From Thermoanaerobacter sp. (GTDB lineage Bacteria > Bacillota > Thermoanaerobacteria > Thermoanaerobacterales > Thermoanaerobacteraceae): a stretch of 64,000 bases of DNA. The notes beneath the pieces were generated by a model. It was not told where the DNA came from. It saw only the letters and a list, made by a program, of their open reading frames with translations, and made no database searches. The stretch's first letter is position 1; each line of letters opens with the position of its first letter. The translations under genes and the position numbers were made by a program. The stretch covers positions 1-64,000 of the forward strand of contig JADBKJ010000028.1 in the NCBI GenBank assembly GCA_014896455.1, read 5' to 3'. Shown here piece after piece: positions 54,869 through 64,000 of this stretch.

Positions 54869-55885
54869 TTAAAACTTCCCCTCCCTCTCCTGGAAATGAG
54901 TTGGCTTCCCCAATGACACTCCGCCACTTTTAATCCATTCAGCTGTCCACTCTATCATCTGCCTTAAAGAAACGCGAGGATAACCAAATAAATAATGGGC
55001 CTTTGAAGCGTTACTCAAAAGAGCTGTGTCTTCTTCTTCATTTACAAAGACAGGTCGTATGCCAAATTTCTCTCCAAACCTTTCGGCAAGCCACCTTATA
55101 GAAATGGTTTCAGGTCCTGTGACATTTAGTATTTTAGGAGGCACCTCACAAAATCTCAGACTTCTCAGGGCAATTTCATTGGCATCCCCCTGCCAGATGA
55201 CATTTACATGCCCCATTCTTAAATCAATTGGCTTTTGTTCTTTTACAAGTGTTGCAATTTCGTGTAAAACTCCATATCTTAAGTCAATTGCATAATTTAA
55301 TCTCATAATGAGCATTGGAATATTGTATTTACGTGAAAAATGTTCAAATACTCTTTCTCTGCCTAGAACTGATTGAGCATATTCTCCTACTGGGTCTGTT
55401 GGATGTTCTTCTGAAGCTCCTCCCATAAAAACTGGTGTCAATGGATATACATTGCCACTTGAAAATACTACAATGCGGGAATTCTTAAATTTTTTTGCAA
55501 CCTGTCCTGGCAAATAGGCATTCATTGCCCACGTAAAATGTTCATTCCCTGTTGTCCCAAATTTATGTCCTGCCATAAATATGACATTTTTAACTTCCGG
55601 TAAACTTTGAAGCTGGTCATCCTCCAGTAAATCTGCGTTAATGGTTTGTATTCCATAATCCTCCAGCTCTCGTTGGAGTTCTTTATTTGAAAATCTGGAA
55701 ACACCAATTACTTTCTTGTCAACTTTTGCTTTGTCAATTGCATTTTTAGCCAGTTTAGCCAAACTTGGCCCCATTTTCCCTCCAACGCCCAAAATCATTA
55801 TATCTCCTTCTAATTGAGCTATTTCAGAAATTAAAGCCTGTGAAGGTTCTGATAGTTTGGCTTCTAATTCTTCAACTGTATGCAT
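54869..55885 (-). CDS. NAD(P)-dependent epimerase/dehydratase (SDR-like)
   Basis: GDIMILGVGGKMGPSLAKLAKNAI; VVFSSGNVYP; start re-assigned to MHTVEELEAKL. Confidence 0.82.
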   Translation of the reverse strand: MHTVEELEAKLSEPSQALISEIAQLEGDIMILGVGGKMGPSLAKLAKNAIDKAKVDKKVIGVSRFSNKELQRELEDYGIQTINADLLEDDQLQSLPEVKNVIFMAGHKFGTTGNEHFTWAMNAYLPGQVAKKFKNSRIVVFSSGNVYPLTPVFMGGASEEHPTDPVGEYAQSVLGRERVFEHFSRKYNIPMLIMRLNYAIDLRYGVLHEIATLVKEQKPIDLRMGHVNVIWQGDANEIALRSLRFCEVPPKILNVTGPETISIRWLAERFGEKFGIRPVFVNEEEDTALLSNASKAHYLFGYPRVSLRQMIEWTAEWIKSGGVSLGKPTHFQEREGKF

Positions 55886-55934
55886 TTTTAATCTCCTTTC
55901 TAACTTTTTGTGATGATAAACATAGTAGAGAAAT

Positions 55935-55960
55935 CCTCCCGGCCTTAAACCGCCGAGAGG
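55935..55960 (-). terminator. Intercistronic hairpin between DUF4855 and epimerase genes
   Basis: cctcccggc (55935-55943) / gccgagagg (55952-55960), one mismatch. Confidence 0.4.
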
Positions 55961-56023
55961 CATAATTTTTAGCAGTAAATCAAAAAACAATCATTAACTA
56001 GCAAGTACAATTACAGTTGTTTT

Positions 56024-57745
56024 TTATTGCCTACCTTTAAGGAAATTATAAGTTCTGTCATAAACTTCTCGAGCTCCAGGGTCAGAAGACTTAGCAGCTT
56101 TAAGCAATGTTTTTACTTGTTGATAAAAAGCTGTATAAGCCTTTCCTGCGTATTTATATTCAAAGGCTTTATCTATATAAGTATAGTATTTCTCCCTCAT
56201 CTTTGAATCTGTCAATACTGCATCGCTCATTTCCATCTCAATTCCTAATCCATAATCATAGGTAGCTTTTAGAATGGTATCTAAGCGATCTTTCCCCGTT
56301 TCTGCCCACATGTAATTAGGTTGCATTAAAGCACCATCAAATCCTAATTGATTCCATTTATACCACCCACGGGCAAAATAATAGGGTATCCACTGAAATG
56401 TTCCGCCTTTAGAATGAATATACTCAGCTGTACTTTTAATTAATTTTCCCTCTAATGAACTCAAATGATATGGTACATATTCAACATCCCAATAAAAACC
56501 TGCAAGTTCCAATTCATCGTATCCTGCAGCTTCCCATCTTTTGTATACCTCATCAATAAACCATTTAACTACTTTTTCTCTATTAATAAGAGCTTGTTCT
56601 TCCCCGACTTCTGATACATTCAAATTTAAACTTATTCCACTGCCATCTATGTCACCAAAATCACTTTGGTCAGTTCGAGGAAACGGAATAGTTATAACAA
56701 CTTTTGCTCTATATTCTTTATATTTCTGACTATTCAACTCCTTCTTAAATTCTTTTACTGCTTCATTTAAAGCACCTAATTCGTACTCTGCTCTAAAAAG
56801 CCTATTCAAAAAATATTCAAAATGAGTTTTATTAGTCGGCTTGCCACCAGTCGGATTAAATGTAGCACCATCTGGTAATTTTGAATATGGCACAAAGAGG
56901 AATGTATCAAACATTACATCCTTTGGTTTCAAGTCTTTGTCTAAATAAGCTACATATGGTTTAAAATCTTCTTTTGTAAAAGAAATCCAATTTTCTCCCG
57001 GTTTGTCATATTCCCAATCTCCTGTATAAATTAAAACCTCATTTTCAATGCCACCTATATCTTTAGGTTTGGGATAGCCTTTTAACTTTTTATCACTAAA
57101 AGGTAAAATTTCTTTTATATTTGCTTTTAATTTATTACCACTTAGAGAATTTGTCCCCCATACTTCTACTTCATCCACAAATAACCAGCCTTCAACTGGT
57201 ACTATAATTTTTACATAACGTGCAATTTTATTAATATCCATTTTAGAAATTTTCTGTTTAACCGGTCCTTTTTCAGATGTCGGCACTTCACTGTAAGCTA
57301 TTCCTAAAAATTCCCATTTTTGACCATCCATAGAAAGATAAAATTCCACTTCTTGCGGAAAATAAATCCCAACTGGTACATCTTGAAGAACACTTAAAGC
57401 AATTTCCTCTACAGTCGCAGGAGCTTCTAGGTCGATAGTAATATCTCTAAAACCTTGAAACAAATAACCTACATAAGCTTTGTCAGTAAAACTTAAACTT
57501 CCATATTGTCCGTCAGTAAGTTTATTACCATTGTCAGGATAATTTACTTCATGGACTTTTGTATAATATTCATCTGGAGGATATAAAGTATTCACTTGAT
57601 AATTCTTACCTAAAGCCAAATTGATAATTTCCTCTCCTTCATTTTGTTTGTCTTTTTTTGCAGAACCTTCTATAGGCACCATTGTAATTAAAAATACTAT
57701 CAATACTGCCAAAGACAAAAGACGCTTTATATTCATTTTTTCCAT
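56024..57745 (-). CDS. Secreted DUF4855 family protein with F5/8 C-like N-terminal domain
   Basis: Signal peptide MNIKRLLSLAVLIVFLITMVPIEGSA; NLALGKNYQVNTLYPP..ARYVKIIVPVEGWLFVDEVEVWGT discoidin-like; ELAGFYWDVEYVPYHLSSLEGKLIKSTAEYIHSKGGTFQWIPYY. Confidence 0.75.
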   Translation of the reverse strand: MEKMNIKRLLSLAVLIVFLITMVPIEGSAKKDKQNEGEEIINLALGKNYQVNTLYPPDEYYTKVHEVNYPDNGNKLTDGQYGSLSFTDKAYVGYLFQGFRDITIDLEAPATVEEIALSVLQDVPVGIYFPQEVEFYLSMDGQKWEFLGIAYSEVPTSEKGPVKQKISKMDINKIARYVKIIVPVEGWLFVDEVEVWGTNSLSGNKLKANIKEILPFSDKKLKGYPKPKDIGGIENEVLIYTGDWEYDKPGENWISFTKEDFKPYVAYLDKDLKPKDVMFDTFLFVPYSKLPDGATFNPTGGKPTNKTHFEYFLNRLFRAEYELGALNEAVKEFKKELNSQKYKEYRAKVVITIPFPRTDQSDFGDIDGSGISLNLNVSEVGEEQALINREKVVKWFIDEVYKRWEAAGYDELELAGFYWDVEYVPYHLSSLEGKLIKSTAEYIHSKGGTFQWIPYYFARGWYKWNQLGFDGALMQPNYMWAETGKDRLDTILKATYDYGLGIEMEMSDAVLTDSKMREKYYTYIDKAFEYKYAGKAYTAFYQQVKTLLKAAKSSDPGAREVYDRTYNFLKGRQ

Positions 57746-57773
57746 CTCCTTGGCCTCCCTTTATTAAAGTTTT

Positions 57774-59075
57774 TTATTTAAACTTGGGCAACCAATCTCC
57801 ATGGGCTTCTATCAAGTCGTCAACCATTGCTCTTATCTCATCTATTGTAAGTTCTGATCCAGTATGAGGATCCAGCATCGCTGCCATGTATATATAATCT
57901 TTCTTTAAAGTAAATGCTGCTTCTAAAGTAAGCAAATGAACATTTATACTCATCCTGTTTATTGCTGCCAATTGCTGAGGTAGATCTCCTACATAACACG
58001 GATTTATTCCATTTCTATCCACCATACAGGGTACTTCTACTACTGCTTCATTAGGCAAATTAGTTATGAGTCCTGTGTTTAATACATTTCCATGTATTCT
58101 ATAAGGCTTATCTGTCTCCACTGCTTCAATAATATACGATGCAAATTCATTAGTTTTCTTATGTTCTATATCTTTATTCTCTACCAGTTGTTTTCTCATT
58201 TCATTCCAACCTTTTATTTGATTCTCACATCTTCTTGGATATTCATCTAATGGAATATTGTATTTTTCTATAAGTTCAGGATGGCTCTTTTTTATAAACC
58301 ATGGCACATATTCAGCATTGTGTTCACTGGATTCTGTCACGTAATATCCGAATTGTCTCATTATTTCATACCTTACCATATCATTGTGGGGAGTTGGCCT
58401 ATTAAAAGCTTTTTCTTTTATCTCCGGATATAAATCTTTCCCATCTCTTGTTATTTCTAAAAGCCATGCTTGATGGTTTATTCCTGCTATTTTCCACTGA
58501 ACATTTTCTGTGCTAATTCCCAATGGTTCTAACAATCCCGGAACACATGCTTGCACACTGTGACATAATCCTACTGTTTTTACGCCAAATTTTATTAAAG
58601 CACCTGTTAAAATTGACATCGGATTCGTATAGTTTAAAAATAATGCATCAGGACATACATCTTTTATATCATCAGCAAATTCTTTTAATACTGGAATAGT
58701 GCGTAATGCCCTAAATATACCACCAATGCCTAATGTATCTCCAATTGTCTGCCTTAATCCATATTTTTTTGGTATTTCAAAGTCAATTACTGTAGAAGGT
58801 TTATATCCCCCTACTTGTATAGCATTTATAACATATTTTGCTCCTCTTAAGGCTTCTTTTCTGTTTTCTACCCCTAAATATGATTTTATTTTCATTTCAC
58901 CTTTATATTTTTCATTTAAGTTTTTAATCATCATTTCTGAATCTTTAAGCCTTTGGGGGTCTATATCATACAATGCAATTTCACTACCTTTAAGTACAGG
59001 ATTTAAAATAATATCCCCTAAGACATTTTTGGCAAATACTGTACTTCCTGCCCCCATAAAAGTTATTTTTGTCAT
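57774..59075 (-). CDS. Glycoside hydrolase family 4 (NAD-dependent alpha-glycosidase)
   Basis: KITFMGAGSTVFAKNVLGDIILNPVLKGSEIALYDIDPQRL; LNYTNPMSILTGAL; VGLCHSVQACVPGLLEPLG; GINHQAWLLEI. Confidence 0.94.
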   Translation of the reverse strand: MTKITFMGAGSTVFAKNVLGDIILNPVLKGSEIALYDIDPQRLKDSEMMIKNLNEKYKGEMKIKSYLGVENRKEALRGAKYVINAIQVGGYKPSTVIDFEIPKKYGLRQTIGDTLGIGGIFRALRTIPVLKEFADDIKDVCPDALFLNYTNPMSILTGALIKFGVKTVGLCHSVQACVPGLLEPLGISTENVQWKIAGINHQAWLLEITRDGKDLYPEIKEKAFNRPTPHNDMVRYEIMRQFGYYVTESSEHNAEYVPWFIKKSHPELIEKYNIPLDEYPRRCENQIKGWNEMRKQLVENKDIEHKKTNEFASYIIEAVETDKPYRIHGNVLNTGLITNLPNEAVVEVPCMVDRNGINPCYVGDLPQQLAAINRMSINVHLLTLEAAFTLKKDYIYMAAMLDPHTGSELTIDEIRAMVDDLIEAHGDWLPKFK

Positions 59076-59099
59076 TTTGAATTTCTCTCCCCTTCATTT

Positions 59100-60212
59100 T
59101 TAGATTATTCCTTCATCTAAAAACATATAGCTTAGTATACCAGCAAAAGTAGCAGCTTTGCGAAAAGTAGTAGAAACAGGCGTACGGTCTGAGTCTGAAA
59201 TAGCAATACGAGGTGAAAAAACTTCTATCTTTCTTTTATCAACCTCCTCCTTCAACTTGTTAAACCTTCCAAGCACCACCTCCTTTGCCTCCTTAATCTC
59301 ATTGCGACAGCGCCAAAAAGCTAGGTATATTTCCCAAGTATTTTCCCAATCTCTGCTCCACCAAGTAACTTCTGTCCTTTCATTAGGTCCTTCTTTCATA
59401 GCCTTTAACATAGTTTCTACTGCTTTGTACCGTATCTTTAGCCAATTATCCCGCAAAGTTTCGGATAGCAAAGGAAGACAAATATCGGCAAAGCCCACAA
59501 TAGTTCCTTGATAACTTACGCTATTTCCAACCTCTATATCACCTCCCCATGTCTCTGAATAAGGCCACCAACCTTCTTCATGCTTAGAAAATCTGCTGGC
59601 AACATGTTGTATTACATCGTGAACTTTTTGCAAATATGCCTCTTTTTTGCTCAGCTGATAAGCTCTACACCACGCATGGGCCGCATATATATCTCCATTT
59701 AAGATATCACCACTGACTTGAGGCCTTTTGTACACAGCACCTGGGTTTTCTTCTGCTACTTGAGTTAAAAGATAATCAGCAGCTTTAATCAAAGTATCAT
59801 ATGCATAAACACTTTTTGTAGCACAAAAAATATGATACAAACTATTAGCAACAGCACCAATCTCTGCAATGTCAACAACCGGTGGCTCGCCTTTTTTGGC
59901 AAAGTAAGGCTGTGAAAAACCTCCATCCTTTAACTGAATTTCATTTACTGTTTTGACAAGACCCTTTGCTATATTTAATAGCCCATTATTTTTTTCAATT
60001 TTATTTAAAAACACATAAAAACCAGCTACTTGACCCATTGTACATCCACTTGCAATGTCTTTCAATTCCTCGTCATAAATATAAACCTTTTCACCATCTT
60101 CTTCGTGCAACAGGCTATTAAAATAATTTTTTAATTCTGTTATAACAGGCAATACAATGTCAAGTAGTTCTCTCTCAATACTTTTCATCCTCCAAAAAGT
60201 TTCCTCCTCCAA
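59100..60212 (-). CDS. Putative alpha/alpha-toroid protein, function unknown
   Basis: 370-aa ORF, repeats such as LLNIAKGLVKTVNEIQLKDGGFSQPYF and AYDTLIKAADYLLTQV; in-operon. Confidence 0.55.
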   Translation of the reverse strand: MEEETFWRMKSIERELLDIVLPVITELKNYFNSLLHEEDGEKVYIYDEELKDIASGCTMGQVAGFYVFLNKIEKNNGLLNIAKGLVKTVNEIQLKDGGFSQPYFAKKGEPPVVDIAEIGAVANSLYHIFCATKSVYAYDTLIKAADYLLTQVAEENPGAVYKRPQVSGDILNGDIYAAHAWCRAYQLSKKEAYLQKVHDVIQHVASRFSKHEEGWWPYSETWGGDIEVGNSVSYQGTIVGFADICLPLLSETLRDNWLKIRYKAVETMLKAMKEGPNERTEVTWWSRDWENTWEIYLAFWRCRNEIKEAKEVVLGRFNKLKEEVDKRKIEVFSPRIAISDSDRTPVSTTFRKAATFAGILSYMFLDEGII

Positions 60213-60227
60213 CTATTTAATATTTGT

Positions 60228-61025
60228 TTACAGTACATGACTTAACAACTGCATCAAATCCTCTTCTTTATACTTTACTGTTACCCCATCAATTCGGATA
60301 ACCCTTTTATTATCACAAAATAGTCTATCAACTTGCTCTGTGGACATATATCGTACAACCATCTCATAAGGGGGATTCAAGTAAAAAGGAGAACATTTTT
60401 TGCTGTTATCGATTGCCCTTTTTACAACTTCAGCCAGTTCTTTATACACTCTTTTAGGTGGGAGCATAATACCGGCATGGCGCCCCAATGAATACTTTGT
60501 AATATATGTAACCACATCTTCTCCCAAAAACTCTTTTACCTCTTTACAGGCTTTGTCATCCCCCGTAACAAGCATAATCGGTACATTATGTAAACCAAAA
60601 AGCAAACTATCTAATCCAATTTCACCAATTTCTATGCCATTTATCGTGATCGATTGCCAACTGTGAGAACTAATGGTATGATCTCTTATTGCCTGCTTTG
60701 TACCACTTTTTGCGTGATATCCAATTAAAAAGGCTCCTGTAAAAGAGGAATCCAACAATGGAAAACGTTGATCTACTCTTAACCCTCCCATGACATACAG
60801 AGCATCTGGATGAAGATCTTCTATGAGAAAATTAAAGCCTGAACCATGGGCATCTTTAACCACTATGTCCTTCACACCAATTTTTATTAGCTCTTCTATT
60901 ATTACATTGACTTCTCTTGTCATTAATTTTCTAGCTTCGTAATATAAAGTCTCTCCCTTTACTAATTGTTCAGGAAGTAAAATACCGGCAATACCTTCCA
61001 TATCAACACTTATATAAATTTTCAT
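60228..61025 (-). CDS. M55 family D-aminopeptidase (DppA-like)
   Basis: KIYISVDMEGIAGILLPEQ; VKDAHGSGFNFLIEDLHPDALYVMGG; FLIGYHAKSGT; DHTISSHSWQSITINGIEIGEIGLDSLL. Confidence 0.92.
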   Translation of the reverse strand: MKIYISVDMEGIAGILLPEQLVKGETLYYEARKLMTREVNVIIEELIKIGVKDIVVKDAHGSGFNFLIEDLHPDALYVMGGLRVDQRFPLLDSSFTGAFLIGYHAKSGTKQAIRDHTISSHSWQSITINGIEIGEIGLDSLLFGLHNVPIMLVTGDDKACKEVKEFLGEDVVTYITKYSLGRHAGIMLPPKRVYKELAEVVKRAIDNSKKCSPFYLNPPYEMVVRYMSTEQVDRLFCDNKRVIRIDGVTVKYKEEDLMQLLSHVL

Positions 61026-61035
61026 TTAAATCCCC

Positions 61036-62070
61036 TTACTCTTTAGAGTATTTAAAAATTGTCCCCAAAATATTAGGCTCTTTTTTGAGAGAGCTGTATA
61101 CTTCCGGCGCTTTTTCAAAAGGATATTCTTTTATAAAGGGAGAAATTACAATTTTTTTCTCTTTTAATAATCTGATATATTCTTTCATGTTTCTACCTTC
61201 AGTCCACCTGACTAAACTTACAGGGTAGTCCACTGCATTTTTCTCATAATTTAAATCATAACGTCCGGGTCCAGCAGCCCGTGAAATTAAAACTTCTGCT
61301 TCTTTTTGGAAAAAAGCCTCTCTATCAAATTCCATTCTTACATTTCCTACTATTACTATTTTCCCTCCAACTCTTACCCATTTTAGGGCATTATCAATTA
61401 ATTTTGTGTCAGGAGAATGAGCTGTAATAACGACCGCATCAACCCCGTTGCCTTCTGTGATTTCGTCTATATACTTAAGTAGCGAATCCTCATTTTCCTC
61501 TTGTAAATTTATAACATGACCATTTTGATAATTAAATTTTTTGGCAATTTCGGCATGCTCATTGCTATAACTTACGCCAATTACTCTGTAATTGGCATGT
61601 GCACTTATTTGGTAGGAAAGTTGCCCCAATAGGCCAAGCCCCAGTATCACTACCGATTCTCCAAATTGCAAATTTGCCTTTCTTATGCCGTGTATAGCTA
61701 TTGCACCTAAGCCTACAAAAGCTGCTTCTTTTAACGATACTCCTTGCGGTACTTTAGCACATAAAGTAATAGGTACTGATAATTTTTCTCCGTGAAATAC
61801 GTAAGGAGCACCATAACAAGCCACTAAATTCCCTATTTCAAATCCTTTTACTCCATTGCCTATCTCTTCCACAACACCTACTGCGCTATAACCGAGTCGA
61901 AAAGGATTTTTTGTTTTAGAGGAAATCAAATTTAACTCTGTACCTGTGCTTATTGCAGAGTAAAGAGTCCTTACAAGTAAAGTTCTTTCACCAAGTTGTG
62001 GCTCTTCTACTTCATCTAAATAAACTTTTCCTTCGCAAGTTAAGATTGCTCTCATCTTTTTGCCCTCCAT
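61036..62070 (-). CDS. MDR-family zinc-type alcohol/polyol dehydrogenase
   Basis: TLYSAISTGTELNLISSKTKNPFRLGYSAVGVVEEIGNGVKGFEIGNLVACYG; VVILGLGLLGQL. Confidence 0.88.
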   Translation of the reverse strand: MEGKKMRAILTCEGKVYLDEVEEPQLGERTLLVRTLYSAISTGTELNLISSKTKNPFRLGYSAVGVVEEIGNGVKGFEIGNLVACYGAPYVFHGEKLSVPITLCAKVPQGVSLKEAAFVGLGAIAIHGIRKANLQFGESVVILGLGLLGQLSYQISAHANYRVIGVSYSNEHAEIAKKFNYQNGHVINLQEENEDSLLKYIDEITEGNGVDAVVITAHSPDTKLIDNALKWVRVGGKIVIVGNVRMEFDREAFFQKEAEVLISRAAGPGRYDLNYEKNAVDYPVSLVRWTEGRNMKEYIRLLKEKKIVISPFIKEYPFEKAPEVYSSLKKEPNILGTIFKYSKE

Positions 62071-62083
62071 TTGTATGATCCTC

Positions 62084-62932
62084 TTACTTCAACATCCCCT
62101 TCAAAAACTCTACTGCTTCTTTTATATCCTTTTCAGGATTTTCCCCTACTTCTCTTTCTATTGTGAGAAATCCATCATATCCTATATCTCTAAGTGCCGC
62201 AAGATATGCTTTGAAATCTACCTGCCCTTTCCCTAACGGCACTTCTTCAAAATAGTCCTCCAGTCTTAAATCTCCAATGCCTCCCTCAGCAAAAAAATTG
62301 TATATTATCTCAGGGTCTGTCTGTTTTTTCATTATTCCATCTTTTGCATGGGTATGCACTATGTAGCCTTTTAATGTGTATACTCCTTTCACCGGGTCAT
62401 CTCCTGTCACCATCACTAAATTTGCCGGGTCATAGTTTACTGCTACGCTTCTACTTTTGAGACTGTCTAGAAATTTTTTCAATGTCTCTGTCTTTTCTGG
62501 ACCTGTCTCTATTGCAAAATAGGCTCCTACGTTGTCTCCATATTCTCCTAACTGTTCGCAAGCTTCTTGCAATATTTTGTATCTATCATGATTAGGGTCA
62601 CTGGGTATTACACCTATGTGGGTTGTTACAACATTTGCCTCTAAATCTTTTGCTAAGTCCATTATCCTTTTGGAAGCTTCTATCCTCTTTGGGTTATCTT
62701 CTTTTATTGCAAAGCCATGCCCTCCAAAGTCTCCAACTAAAGCCGAAACTACAAGGCCATTGTCTTTTATGTAATTTAATAACTCTTTTCTTTTAGAAGG
62801 CGTCAAGTTTTCAGGTGCCATTTCCCCCGATACTGCATATATTTGTATGCCTTCTGCCCCTACTTCTTTTGCTTTTTTTATGGCTTCTCTAAGTGGCAAC
62901 CTAAAGGAGTCTACTATTACACCTATTTTCAT
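62084..62932 (-). CDS. Sugar phosphate isomerase/epimerase (xylose isomerase-like TIM barrel)
   Basis: EVGAEGIQIYAVSGEMAPENLTPSKRKEL; AIETGPEKTETLKKFLDSLKSRSVAVNYDPANLVM; DGFLTIEREVG. Confidence 0.9.
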   Translation of the reverse strand: MKIGVIVDSFRLPLREAIKKAKEVGAEGIQIYAVSGEMAPENLTPSKRKELLNYIKDNGLVVSALVGDFGGHGFAIKEDNPKRIEASKRIMDLAKDLEANVVTTHIGVIPSDPNHDRYKILQEACEQLGEYGDNVGAYFAIETGPEKTETLKKFLDSLKSRSVAVNYDPANLVMVTGDDPVKGVYTLKGYIVHTHAKDGIMKKQTDPEIIYNFFAEGGIGDLRLEDYFEEVPLGKGQVDFKAYLAALRDIGYDGFLTIEREVGENPEKDIKEAVEFLKGMLK

Positions 62933-63765
62933 GATTTTCTCCCTCCCAATAGTTTTTTCACATATTCTATGCTTTTTATTGTACCTTCTATCTGTGGGTC
63001 GGGACCCTCATATTCTATTGCAAGGTATCCTTTGTAGTCTGCGCCAGATAGTATTTCAATTATTTTTTTCATTTCTACATCTCCTTCTCCCAATACACAT
63101 CCTGCATAATATACGTCTCCTATTCCTTTGTATCCTTTCCCCGGTTGTGATTTTTTGAAGTCTTTAAAGTGAACATGCTGGATGTATTCTTTTACGTTTT
63201 GTACTGCTTCTTCTGGCTTTTCTCCTACAAGGAAGAAGTTACCTGTATCTGCTGTTGCCCTTAAGTTTGGTGATCCTACTCTTTCTATTATTTCTTTTAC
63301 CTGACTACTTCTTCCTGCAAAAAGGCCATGGTTTTCCAGTACAAGTGTTATATCTTTTTGTTCTGCGTATTTTACTACTTCTTTAAAACATTCTATTATC
63401 CACTGCATTCCCTCTTCATAGGTTACTCCTTCTTTTGTATTGCCACTGAATACTCTGAGTTTGTCTGCCCCTATTCTTACAGCATCGTCAATCCCCTGTT
63501 TTACATATTCTATTTGCTTTTCTCTTTCTTTTTCATCTGGCATTACAAAGTCATTGCCTATTGAATAGCATGCAACTTCCATGTTGTATTTTTTTATCTT
63601 TTCTACCGCCATAGGTAGTTCTCTTTCTTTGTCTTTCCAGAAGTAGTCTAAAAGTTCTACTCCTTCCACATTGTTTTGGTGCATTAAGTCAATGAATTTT
63701 TCTACATCCATATTTCCTTTTTGATATTCGTGGACAATGCTCCACATGCTAACTCCTAGTTTCAT
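62929..63765 (-). CDS. Sugar phosphate isomerase/epimerase (xylose isomerase-like TIM barrel)
   Basis: NNVEGVELLDYFW; LVLENHGLFAGRSSQVKEIIERVGSPNLRATADTGNF; HVHFKDFKKSQPG; GYLAIEYEG. Confidence 0.9.
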   Translation of the reverse strand: MKLGVSMWSIVHEYQKGNMDVEKFIDLMHQNNVEGVELLDYFWKDKERELPMAVEKIKKYNMEVACYSIGNDFVMPDEKEREKQIEYVKQGIDDAVRIGADKLRVFSGNTKEGVTYEEGMQWIIECFKEVVKYAEQKDITLVLENHGLFAGRSSQVKEIIERVGSPNLRATADTGNFFLVGEKPEEAVQNVKEYIQHVHFKDFKKSQPGKGYKGIGDVYYAGCVLGEGDVEMKKIIEILSGADYKGYLAIEYEGPDPQIEGTIKSIEYVKKLLGGRKS

Positions 63766-63777
63766 TTTTCCACCTCT

Positions 63778-64000
63778 TCATTTTATTATGACTTCATGAC
63801 CTGTCTTTGCCGATTCGTATATGGCATCTAATATTTTCATGAGCTCTAGACCATCTTCCCCCGGGCTTATGCAGGGTGTACCATTTTGTATGCAATCTAT
63901 AAAGTGTTCTATTTCTTTGTCAAACATTGTTTGGAAGTCTATGAAATGAGAATCTATTATAGGTTTTTCATCTACAAGATAGTTATTCTTTTCTGTGTAT
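63778..64000 (-). CDS. C-terminal end of a Gfo/Idh/MocA-type oxidoreductase (truncated by window)
   Basis: Minus strand ...EIEHFIDCIQNGTPCISPGEDGLELMKILDAIYESAKTGHEVIIK*. Confidence 0.75.
   Translation of the reverse strand, partial: YTEKNNYLVDEKPIIDSHFIDFQTMFDKEIEHFIDCIQNGTPCISPGEDGLELMKILDAIYESAKTGHEVIIK

Overview
AT-rich 64 kb segment of a spore-forming anaerobic Firmicute; gene content and order suggest Thermoanaerobacter/Caldanaerobacter-like (inference, no search run). Left end: nested, decayed IS256- and IS21-family remnants. Then a housekeeping backbone: folate genes folE-folP-folK plus a PTPS/QueD-like gene with no folB visible; lysS-greA; an acyl-ACP-reductase-like gene cluster; a ger germinant receptor locus; coaX plus an ECF S-component behind a tandem pan-like RNA; a complete methylmalonyl-CoA mutase/decarboxylase cluster; fhs, a PAS kinase, ftsH-hpt-tilS, spoIIE, tRNA-Glu; an ECF sigma/anti-sigma/ABC operon; pyruvate:ferredoxin oxidoreductase; tdh-kbl; and a PyrR-attenuated uracil permease. 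The right 19 kb (about 45.0-64.0 kb) is a co-directional minus-strand accessory island (DUF4127, FAD oxidoreductase, three Gfo/Idh/MocA oxidoreductases, three xylose-isomerase-like TIM barrels, GH4, secreted DUF4855 protein, ROK, RpiR, M20, M55, DHDPS-like). It looks like a catabolic pathway for an unusual glycoside or glycoconjugate. Best leads: this island, the AAR-like three-gene cluster, the pan-like leader on the ECF S-component, PTPS-III replacing FolB, the detached FolP N-terminal-like domain, a GC-rich imperfect palindrome with 28-bp palindromic direct repeats, and a G-tract (CsoR-type) operator driving a degenerate small gene. All family calls are from reading the translations; no database search was possible.
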